Positions 33,192 to 45,100 of a stretch of 64,000 bases of DNA are shown here, one piece after another. Origin of the DNA: Plazaster borealis (taxonomy: Eukaryota > Echinodermata > Asteroidea > Forcipulatida > Labidiasteridae); assembly GCA_021014325.1 (NCBI GenBank), contig CM037462.1, positions 20,294,135-20,358,134 on the forward strand, given 5' to 3'. A model generated the notes under the pieces. The model was given only the letters and a program-made list of their open reading frames with translations. It did no database searches and was not told the origin of the DNA. The number at the start of each line of letters is the position of its first letter. Within the stretch, counting starts at the first letter, position 1. A program made the position numbers and the translations under genes.

Positions 33192-36100
33192 CTAACGGCT
33201 GGACTGAGGTTGCTTGAGATTCAATGAGGACACACTGAGATCAAAGGATTGGTCTAAATGTAAGTTATCTGGTTTATCTTCACCGGCTTCCTGCATGAGT
33301 TGGCCAGAAGAGGACATGACGAGGACGTTACCAACGTGCATGGATATATCCTTGTTAGCTCGCAGTAGATCAAGCACATCTTGATCGTCTGCAAGAACTT
33401 GGTCACCGCAGACCAGGTACATCTTGTCGATTGGGAGGTTCTTCTTGCGAGCAAGGAGCGGCTTCAACTGGTGCACGGTCATCCCTGGTTCCACGTCCAC
33501 GTTGATGTCGGTACCAACGGGGAGAAGCTGGACCGTCACGGGGCACGTGACTTGCAGGATGGCACCCTCGTCGATGTTGTAGTGGGACAAAGTGCGGTAA
33601 TCTTCCAGGTGTTTGTTTTTGTAAGTGATCTAAATCAACAACAACATAAAATAAATAGAAAGAATTACTTGTCTACTGCAAAAGTGGGTGTTTTTTCCGT
33701 AGTATTAGTATAAGGTCTAATATTCTTGCAGGATGTTGGTCACAACGATTTTTGTTTGTTAAGAATTGGACTCTGTCCTAACTATTGTTGACAGTTTGTG
33801 ACGTTATAATATTTGTTGTTGTTATTGTTTATTGTTTTGTTGTTTGTTCCTCATTGAAGTAAAGCTCATTTACCTTTATGTGATCCAGTGGTATTTTTGT
33901 CCTCTCGAATATGGTGGCTTTGATGTTAGCCGTGGTGTTGATTTCATCTGCAGTTATCACAAGCTCCTCTGAATCAGACAGCTTAGCCACCACAGGGAAC
34001 CTCAACCTGAGGTCAAGGGTTGCATTCTTCCTGATCGAGTAGAGCTGTAGAGAGGCGTGGTTCTCCAGGAGTACTTCTTTGTATGACAGCTGCTGCTGGT
34101 GAGGGGGTATGCCAGTGTACTTGTAAATCCGACACTTGGCCAACGCCACGGTGTCTTCTGAGTTGAAGTCAATGGAGTGGGTGGGACCATTGCAACTTTT
34201 CACCTGTCGAGACATAAACGGGTATAACAAAAATTCGTTTAATAATAATAGTATTGGGTTGAACAAAGACAAATTGGCTTGAGCGGGACTTGAACCTGCG
34301 ACCTCCGGATTAATGTGCCGGCGCTCTACCAACTGAGCTATTTAGCCTTAATTTTGGCGGTCTCATTTTTTTGTCAATATCTTTGTTCGGGGTGCCAGTA
34401 AGAAGCCAAAAACTGCCATAAATAGCCAGGGATCACACCCAAGTTTACGATACAACCTCGGAAGCGGCAGCAGAGGAAATAATATTAATAATAATAATTA
34501 AAGGAAGTCGAGGGGCAACTTATGTTTTTCAAGAACAAAAGTTGTTTTGACTAGCGGAAAAACAAAACTTTGCGAAAAGAATGCAATTTATTAATTTGAA
34601 AAAGAATTCTTTGAAAAGCGGGGATTGAAGAGTCAGTTGGAATGTAAGAACCTGACCTAAGTTAAGACTTTCTCCTAAGTTTAAAGACAGGGGTTGTTTT
34701 AAACATGAACATAAAAACTTAGGGAGCATAAACTCACCTTCAGCTTGAAAAGGTTCCGTTGACTCACAGCAGGTGTTGCCAATCGCATTTCAAACTTGGG
34801 TTTAGGACCTCCATTGTCCACGCTGGGTATTGGCATATTGTCTTCCAAGAGTTGACCGTTCATGTACAGCTTTTGCCAACTGGCCGGTATCCCTTCCTCT
34901 ACTTCCAACACGTTCTTGAAATCCCCAACAGTCTGCAGTCCAGCTGCCTTGACGTCAAAGAAATCCTTTCTGGATTGTCTAGGATATCGGGCACCCTTCA
35001 GAGCGATCTCAAAGCCGTGTGCTTCTTGGTCCTGGTTCTCGCTGAGTGGAACGGACTCCAAATCGGTCCTCTGGTCATCATCCAAGTCAAAATCAGCCCC
35101 ATCTGGATGCTCCCCAAGTTCTTCTTTCTTCCGCCGGGCTTTCTCCGTCATCAGCTCTAGCTTCTGCAGCTCTACCTCTCGACGCTGCTGCTCGACTTCA
35201 ATCCAGCTGAGGAGCTCCTCGCGTTTCTGTAACTCCCCGTCTTTCTTCTCCAGGTCCTCCAAGCGATCCTCCATCTCGGTGATCTTATCACGGTTTGGGT
35301 GACACAACTGGAAGTGCTCAGCCTCCCGATTGAGGAGCTCCTTATCACGACGTATCTGTTCAACCTCAATCATCCTCAGGGCACGCTCCATTCTCTCCTG
35401 AGCCTGTAAGCGGCAATCCAAGACATCCTGCAGACTGTCCAGCTCTTTCTTCTTGAAGATGAGATCATCTTCTCTCTGACGCAGTCCTTCTTCTCTCTTC
35501 TCGTTTTCTGTCGCAGTATCGCCCATCTCTTGAGCCTTGGTTTCCAAGGCGCTTTCCCACTCCCGCTGCTCCTGTGCCATTTCTTGAACTTCTCTTTCCT
35601 TCTTATCAACTAGATTTTGATGTTCTTTCAACTCGTTTGATCTCTTTTTCAGCTGCAAATCTTTCTGTTTGAGTCTAGCATCTTTCTCCTTGAGATTCTT
35701 CTCACGCTGCTCAAGACTCTCACCGATGATCTTGACATCTTCCTCTGCCCGGGCCACAGTTTGCTCTCTCTGTTTAAGTTGAGTTGCCACCTTTCGTTGT
35801 GCTATCTGCATCGTCTTTATCTGCTCTTCGAGGCGTACCGTCTCTATCTCTTTACGACGAAGATCGATCTCCTTCTTCTTTAGGGCGCACTCTTTCTTCG
35901 TGATCTCATCCTCTCTCTCAACCAGCTGCAACTCCTTGTTCTCGATATTGCTTTCCCGTTCTTTTATCCTATCCTCTCGGACGTAATGCTCGGCGCTGCG
36001 ACGTTCCTGGCGATCTCCACGGTAGGCCATGTCTCGTCCTTTCATTTCAAGGGAGTCCTGTTGGCGTCTGTTAAGCTGAGTGCGTTGCCTATGCTCCTCA

Positions 36101-39100
36101 TCCCGTCGCTTTAGCTCAACTTCCTTTGATGCAAGGTACGTCTCCTTCTGCTCCAGCATTGCCATGCGCCTCCTCATCTGGCCCTCCCACTTGCGATGCT
36201 GATCATCAAGCCTCTTCCTCTCTCCTTCCGCTTCAGCGAGGCCAACTTCGAGCTGTTGCCGTGCTTCAGTGGCCTGCTGCCTCGCCATGTCTGCTTGGGA
36301 GACGGCCCCATCCCGTTCATCCTCGGCGAGTGCTAGTTGCTCCTTGAGCTTCTTGATGGCCATGTTAGCTTCAGCTGTGGTCTGTATGCACTTCTCCAGT
36401 TGTAACGATTGCTTCAGGCTATCACTCTGTGACTCCGTCAGGTCTGACTGAAGGTTTGTCAGTGACTTCATGACGTCGTTTGAGGCCCCATTTCGGGTGT
36501 TGCTGGGAGAGCCCCGGTAGCTCCCTGACGATGACGGGACAGACGAGTGGAAACTTCCCGCGCTGTGTTTCTTGCGCTTACCGTTGGAGCCACCTAAGAT
36601 AGATTGTAAATCGACAATTCAGCAAGTTAGTCTACATATTATTCACACAACTGACAATATCCAGAGTTTGTTTGTTTCTTGGGATGTTTGTTTGTTTGAT
36701 TAGATGATCTTCCCGTCAAGGGAACTCAGCAAACTCCCACAAGGGGATGTAAACACCAAGCTGGCGACAGCCAATCTCTCTCATAAAAACATTGGTTTAA
36801 CGTCTATTATTATGAATCGCACAAATCAACAAATTGTGACTCATTAACTAGACGACACTTATTCTAGTCATTGTGAAATCAGCGGTTAGCAAGTCCTGCA
36901 GTATAAACCACTTGACCACGGTGACATTAGTCATTTTAATCCTGTGGTTTTTAATCAAGTTCTACCCTTCTTGGAAATTTTCAATCGAAAGAGACTTATC
37001 TCATCGCTGATTAATCGCAGAACAACAAATTGTTTTTGTTCTTCTTAGAACCAGCTGAGGAGAGCCTATAGTGAGAAACTTTATTTCTTTTGAGCAATCC
37101 ATCGAAATCTAGCTGGCTTACTCAGCAGTTCCTCTGTGTTTTTATTGGTTTTTGTAGCTTTCTTGTAAATTTTTTCTCTATTCTGACAGTGTATGGACTT
37201 TTTATGATTGCCCGAGAAATAAATACAAAAATATACAAATATAAATAAAATTCTTCCCAGTTATATATGAAGTGGTTATCAGCCACAGCTTCTAAACGCT
37301 TTAAAAAGGAATAAAATAAGATATCACAAAAAAATGCCAATATAAGTAGGGGTATTAAACTTCAACACAGTGTATCAGAAAAATGATTAATATTTTAAAT
37401 TGCAAATCATAATTTTTAACACAATGATTTAAATGCCAATATTAGTAGGGGTATTAAACTTCAACGCAGTGTATCAGCAGAATGATTAATATTTTTAATT
37501 GCAAATCATAATTTTTAACACAATGATTTCAACAATAGACGAGGTCAGCTATTTTGAACGTACTCTTTGGGGGTACTACGATGTTCTTCAGCTGTTCCCA
37601 TAATCTGTTGGAGAGATGCGGAAACGGATCTCGTAAGAGCTGCACAAGGTCGAAAAACGGCCCGTATTCGTTGACTTGAGGCAAGATGGCGTTGAACAAT
37701 ATCTCAGCCTTTGCCTCTGCGTGAGATTCGAGCTCTAGCTGCCGCTTGGTGGCGCTCGTTAGGTTGACTCCATTTCCTGCCTCCAGCTTTCGAACTAAAC
37801 TCTCTGGGTTGGCCGACACGTCACTGATGAAACAGTTACGACAGGTTTTGAAGACGTCGACGTAGCTTCCTGAAACGGAGGAGTTTACTTTTGCGTCTGT
37901 GAAAAGGAAGGAAGAATAAAAGGTGTTCCAAAAATTTCATAACATAGACAAAATAGATTCATAAGTAAAGTCTACGTTAAAGAATATGCATCTGCTGTTT
38001 GTTTGTTTGTTTGCTTGTTTAATGGTGGTGCTTGTTCGTTTGTTTGTTTTCAGTTTTTTTTGTTTACCAAATTGATGGTTAAGAATTCGATTAATATTGT
38101 ACACTTGCTTATTTCCTTGATTCATGGATGTAATCTACTTTCATTTGAGACACTGAACGAAAAGATAAACAAGAACAAATAAAAACACGGCAACAGTTTG
38201 TAGCCTAAGCAGCCACGGACAAAAAAATTTCGCATTTTATAATTATTTTGCGCTTTGTGTGAAAGAATGTTAGGCCTATTCGTTTTGTAACATTGTACGT
38301 CATCAAAATTTGTTTGGAGAAAAATAAAATCTAAATGACGAGAGAATGTTATTCTCACTGCGTCATGCATTGATACGACGTCCTTAGCAACGCCCTTAGA
38401 AACACTCGTAGCCGTAGCCACAGACGCTAATTTGGATGTACAAAGTTCATTTCCTTTTCCCTTAAATGTTATCAAAGATTCGTCAAGGAGAAACCATTAT
38501 GGTGTTCAAATGTTTGAATGCTTGTTTTAAAGGCATCGTACACATTTGGTAGTTGGATGGAGCCCATTATTTGTTTCAATCCTATATATAGTTGTAGATA
38601 TACACCATAAACCTGTAAAAATTTCATTTCAAAAGGTGGTAGCGTTTTTGAGATAGTGCCGAAAATCTGGCTGTCCACGCAGGAGAATAATCTGCATTGG
38701 AATACACACTCTGAGAAGCGTTACCGTAACGCTTCTCAATATTCAAATATTTTGGGGATAAAAAGTGATATATTTTTCCATAACCGCAGTCCTTCGAAGT
38801 AAAAAATTCTCTCAAAATGCATTATACTATCCAAAGCTGCTGTACTTCTTACCAAGTAAGTTTTTATTGCCATAAATTTTCACGGTCATTACCAAACGTA
38901 TACGATGCCTTTAAAGAACCGCAGACTAGTGAAAGAATTTGAGAGAAACATACAGCGTTTTCGAAACAACGGGTTGGACTCCGTCGGTTATTTTGGAATG
39001 TGCGCTTTCCTTACGGGGTTTCAACCAAGTGGATGGAGCCTATAGGCCCAGCCGTTGTTTCGAAAAGGTCCATAGTCAAGCTGTTTGTGTACTTTGATAG

Positions 39101-42100
39101 AGAACCATAATTTTATACACTAATTGGCAGGCCAAATTGAGTAGCCATAAACAAAGGGCCATACCATAAACTTACTACCAAAAGTAAAATAAACCAGAAA
39201 AATCACCCCTCCAAATTTATCCGGAGCAGGATGAAAAGTACTTTTTGTGCCTGTTGTTTAAATCCCGGAATGAAAATGGGGATTTGAACAGTAAACGTAA
39301 ACTAAGAAATGAAAATAAAATGGTCAATATACAACGACAGTCATTCAGATTGTCTGAAGGGTTTCATCCACTACGGGTTCACCTCGTTGTTGTAAATATG
39401 TTATGTACTTTAAAGTCTAAAAGAAGTAGGCCTACCACAGGTCTCATTATTGCTTTACATTATTAACTCATATCTTCGATTCGTAGGTCACTCTTATCTG
39501 TGTCAATGATGCCGGACATAGCAATGCTGAAAACACCCAAGTACAATTGAAAAATGTGCACGCATTTGAAACTTGTTCATCAAAAAACAACGACAACAAC
39601 AACAACAACAACAAAAACAAAAACACAGAGAATTAAGGATAGTATGCAGTATTCTAGACACCAATGGTACTTGTTTTGAAATTCATAAATTATTTTGTTC
39701 GATCACTGCCGATTGAAGGCATCGTACACGTTTGGAAATTGTCAAAGACCAGCGTTCTCATTTGGTGTATCCCAACATATGCATAAAATAATAAGCCTGT
39801 GAAAATTTGGGCTCAATTGGTCATCGAAGTTGCAAGAAAATGATGAAAGAAAAAACACCCTTGTTGTACAATTTGTGTGCTTTCAGATAGGAATAAAAAC
39901 TTCTTGCAAGAAGTTTTTATTATATTAGTGAGAAATTACCTTTTTCTCAAAAACTACGTTACTTCAGAGGGAGTCGTTTCTCACAATGTTTTATACTATC
40001 AACAGCTCTCCGTTGCTCGTTACCAAGTCAGTTTTTATGCCAATATATATTTTGAGTAATTACCAAACGTGTACGATGCCATAAGTATCATGCCTAATTC
40101 CGGTAAAGACCGAAGAGCCTCACGCCCACGAGTCCCCTGAATACTCGTCGGTAATTACCCCGCAGAATGAAAAAGCAAGTAGCACCATGAAATTTAAGTA
40201 TTTTTTTATCAAGAAATATTCTCGACCTATCTACAAAATAACGATAATTTAATTCAATACAGATAAATACTATTAGAGGTACAGGATTCTTTATAGCGCA
40301 CATATCTACCAAAGGCAAGGTTCTGAAACAAAAATAAACATTTAAAAGAAAGGTTTTTAAAACTGTTGAATTATGAGACCGATTGTTGTAAATATGTTAT
40401 GTACTCTAAAGTCTAAAAGAAGTAGGCCTACCACAGGTCTCATTATTGCTTTACATTATTAACTCATATCTTCGATTCGTAGGTCACTCTTATCTGTGTC
40501 AATGATGCCGGACATAGCAATGCTGAAAACACCCAAGTACAATTGAAAAATGTGCACGCATTTGAAACTTGTTCATCAAAAAACAACGACAACAACAACA
40601 ACAACAACAAAAACAAAAACACAGAGAATTAAGGATAGTATGCAGTATTCTAGACACCAATGGTACTTGTTTTGAAATTCATAAATTATTTTGTTCGATC
40701 ACTGCCGATTGAAGGCATCGTACACGTTTGGAAATTGTCAAAGACCAGCGTTCTCATTTGGTGTATCCCAACATATGCATAAAATAATAAGCCTGTGAAA
40801 ATTTGGGCTCAATTGGTCATCGAAGTTGCAAGAAAATGATGAAAGAAAAAACACCCTTGTTGTACAATTTGTGTGCTTTCAGATAGGAATAAAAACTTCT
40901 TGCAAGAAGTTTTTATTATATTAGTGAGAAATTACCTTTTTCTCAAAAACTACGTTACTTCAGAGGGAGTCGTTTCTCACAATGTTTTATACTATCAACA
41001 GCTCTCCGTTGCTCGTTACCAAGTCAGTTTTTATGCCAATATATATTTTGAGTAATTACCAAACGTGTACGATGCCATAAGTATCATGCCTAATTCCGGT
41101 AAAGACCGAAGAGCCTCACGCCCACGAGTCCCCTGAATACTCGTCGGTAATTACCCCGCAGAATGAAAAAGCAAGTAGCACCATGAAATTTAAGTATTTT
41201 TTTATCAAGAAATATTCTCGACCTATCTACAAAATAACGATAATTTAATTCAATACAGATAAATACTATTAGAGGTACAGGATTCTTTATAGCGCACATA
41301 TCTACCAAAGGCAAGGTTCTGAAACAAAAATAAACATTTAAAAGAAAGGTTTTTAAAACTGTTGAATTATGAGACCGATTAATTTGTTGAGATATTAATA
41401 TCTCTGTTTTTTAAACCAATACAAATATTATATTTCTAACAGAGTTAGAACTAAAGGGATTGTATACGTTTGGTAAAAAATTGGAACATACTGTTTTATT
41501 TAATCCAATATAGTTGTAGATATACTAAAAAACTAACCTGAGAAAATTACTTTCAAAAGGTAGTGGCGTTTTAGAGATATATTTCCGAAAATCTGAAGCG
41601 GTTATGTTCACGCAGGAAGAATAATCTGCAATTGGAATACACAATTTGAGAAACGTTACTGTCAGTAACGCTTCTCAGATTCAAGTTTTTGAGGATAAAA
41701 AGTGCTATCTTTTTCCGTAACTGCAGTACTTCAAAGTGAAAAGTTTCTCAAAATGCATTATACTATCCGAAGCTATACTATGGAGGATTGGTACTGGTAT
41801 GAACTTTAGAATCAGTGAGCTTTCAGATGGAAATATTTCTCTGGAGGATTGGTACCTGTATGAATTTTATAATCAGTGAGTTTTCAGAATGCACATAACT
41901 GTGACTTATTATGTATTGTATTAACTTTTTTTCTTCTTCAAAAACTCCCGGAACAAACTCCATACCCTGGGGAAGGGTTACAACAAAGTAAAACATAACT
42001 AAGCTTTGCAATATGGAAAAGAAGGAGGGATTGGCGTGAACATAAATATCAAATTATAATTAGTTTTCCTTTAATTTAACAGCAGAGAATAATGTACTTG

Positions 42101-45100
42101 GCAACACAATTCATAATGGTTTTATCATGAGATCTCATAAGGAAAATTATGATTTACTAAAATAATTGCTGCCATGAATACCTATATACTCCCACGTCAA
42201 TGCAATACTTTAATAATATTATAATATTCATAATATTGTCGTGACCTTGCGCATTGGTCATGACACGAGTGATTGATCATGAATAATTCATGATTAATGA
42301 CGTCTCTTAACAATAAATGACAATTTCGTCTGAAATACGGTCGTGAGTGAGAAAGATATTACCAGTTCTTATTATCGAGTTCTAATGACAAGACTCATGT
42401 ATTAATGTAGTCATGTATAGTGATGCAAAAGTATAGTAATGTACCGGTACATGTTTAGAGCCTACATCTATATCTGACAGTTGAATAATGCATTCAGGAC
42501 GGGGTGTATACACACCATGTAAAACCACTTGTGGGTGATTAAAAACCTCATTACACCTTTTGATGGATTGCTTGTAATACCTACATTGTTATGACTTATT
42601 CAATTTTGCATTGTACACTTTGGATACGACTTCGCAGTACGTTTGGGAACTTTTATATTTCATTTAACAAGTTTGTGTTTTTATCAAAAAGACAATAACA
42701 GGAATATGGCTTTGTAATTTACTTGTAGATTACATATAAATTAAATTACCAAACCGTACACTATAATGTATTAATAATGCGTTATTACCTCTTTCAACTG
42801 ACCTCTTTCAGCTGACCTGTAATATTAAATTCGCACTGAGAATGGTTTCACTAGGCCTATAAACTTGCCCTCATTCTATTTTGATGAAGTAATTCATTTG
42901 ATCATATTTAATTTTAGAGTAATCATAGAAAAGGGATTTCTTATTCTTTCTAATCTGAAATGCTACTGTAAACTAAGACGTTCTTAGCAGAGTTTACCCC
43001 CACCTCCTAAACAACTAACAAACAACTCAATACTGTTCTCTTCTGAACAATACGGATTATATATTCAAAGCACTCTCAAATATGCATCACTGTTGAGCAT
43101 TCTTATGTTCTTTCCTTTGTCCCTGCACTTAACAGTTTCCCATAGACTTTGTACACAGAATTCCCCTGGAGACCTTTTATTTTCCCTTTTATGTTTTTTC
43201 CTTGGTCTCCATAAGGTACCAAATGTGAGAGCTTCTTGGGGTTGCACTTTCAGTGCCCCCCCCCCTTCCTTCCCCGCTATTGTCAGACTCATATAAGCAG
43301 GTTTGTGTTTAACGAAACACGTGATATACAAAATGTCCTGTAAATTTATACTTTTAAATACAAATTACATTTTTTTAAATAATGTATTGGGATGGGTTTT
43401 TTTGTTTTTTTGTTTTTAATAAAGCCATTTTGTATATAGACTTGATACCAGAACCCCGGATAAGCACATACTACTAATACAAAATACTATTACAAAAATC
43501 AAAAAAATCCAGACACACTATAAACTGGTTTTGTGTGTGCGTGAACATGTCTACGCATCAAAACCGAGGACTTTACAAAAGGGATCCGGGAAATTAACAT
43601 ACTGGGGAAAGTTCTCGCTTTGCTTTTGTGTACAAAACCAAAGGGGGTCTCGCTTAAAGGCACTGGACACGTTTGGTAATTACTGAAAATTATATATTGG
43701 CATAAAAACTTACTGGGTAACGAGCAACGGAGAGCTGTTGATGGTATACAACATTTTGAGAAACGACTCCCTCTGAAGTAACGTAGTTTTTGAGAAAGAG
43801 GTAATTTCTCACTAAAATATTTGAATCTGAAAAAGACTTCAGGCCTGAAGCCTTTCTCAGGCATCTGAAGCACACAAATTTGTGCAACAAGGGTGTTTTT
43901 TCTTTCATTATTTTCTTGCAACTTCGATGCCCAATTTTAGCCCAAATTTTCACAGGTTTGTTATTTTATGCATATGGTGGGATACACCAAGTGAGAATAC
44001 TGGTGTTTGACAATTACCAAACGTGTCCAGTGCCTTTAAAATAAACCAAGTCCAAACAATGGGAGAACAAAGGGTGTCCTCGGTTTACACCATTTACATA
44101 CATGTGTATGTGTGTGATTGGTTGTTGTTGTTTTTTCGTCTTCTTTCGTAAAGCGTGAACATCCGTTACAGCTGGATCGCATGGTGTTTTTATTTAAAGG
44201 AAAACGTTGCCTTGGGTCGGGCGAGTTGGTCTATAAAAAGCATATGTAACCGTTTGTTATAAAATGCATATGGTTAGAAAGATGTTTTAAAAGTAGAATA
44301 CAATGATCCACACAAATATGTCTCGAAATTGCGTGGTTTTCCTTTTACATCGTGAACAAACACGGTCGGCCATTTTGTGGAGTCAAATTTTTAAATCCAC
44401 AAAATGGCCGACCGTGTTAGTTCGCAAAGTAAAAGGAAAACCACGCAATTTCGAGGCATATTTGTGTGGATCATTGTATTCTACATTTATAACGTCTTTC
44501 TAACCATGTGCATTTTAAAACAAACGGTTACATACGCCTTTTTTAGACCAACTCGCCCGATCCAAGCCAACGTGTGCTTTTATTATTTAACTCTCAAGTT
44601 CTCGGTGAATTTTCGAGAAAAAAGGAAAACAAAGAGAAAGAAAGTCTATTTAGTTATTCTACAACGTGAAATATCCAGAGCTTCCTATTCATTGACTCAA
44701 TGCATTTACGATAAGCTACTTATAATATATGACTATGTAAGTTGACCTCCAGAGCGTACGAGCTTTCGCGAGAATCTGGACTTCCGGGCACCTCAAATAG
44801 CAGCTACAGCGTGTATTGTGGCAGTTGTTTTTGAAAAGAACTTTTATTGCGATGTTTATATAAATTTCACCTTTTGAATATGGTTTGAATAAAAAAAAAC
44901 CTAAATTTAGAAATTGTAAATTGTAAACAATTTTTTTTTTTAAGCTGACCTTAAATTTTCGCTTCACGTTTGACCATAAAGAATATGCAATAAAAAGGCG
45001 ATCGTCGTGATCCTTGACGTACACGTATGCAAACTTGAGCAAGCTTCTACATTTAGCAGTAGTTTGGTGCCCAAACCAAGCGAAAATAGGACGTCGTTGT

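Noticed and set aside
34276..34347. Functional tRNA gene
   Set aside because: The acceptor and anticodon stems have mismatches, position 33 is not U, and long shared flanks with another copy indicate a dispersed repeat.
34759..36451. Several plus-strand Ser/Cys-rich frames
   Set aside because: They are antisense shadows of the Glu/Lys/Arg-rich coiled-coil exon.
39877..41055. Identical 60-codon frames (MLSDRNKNFLQEVF...)
   Set aside because: They are translations of the TTAA MITE present in both copies of the 996 bp duplication, not genes.
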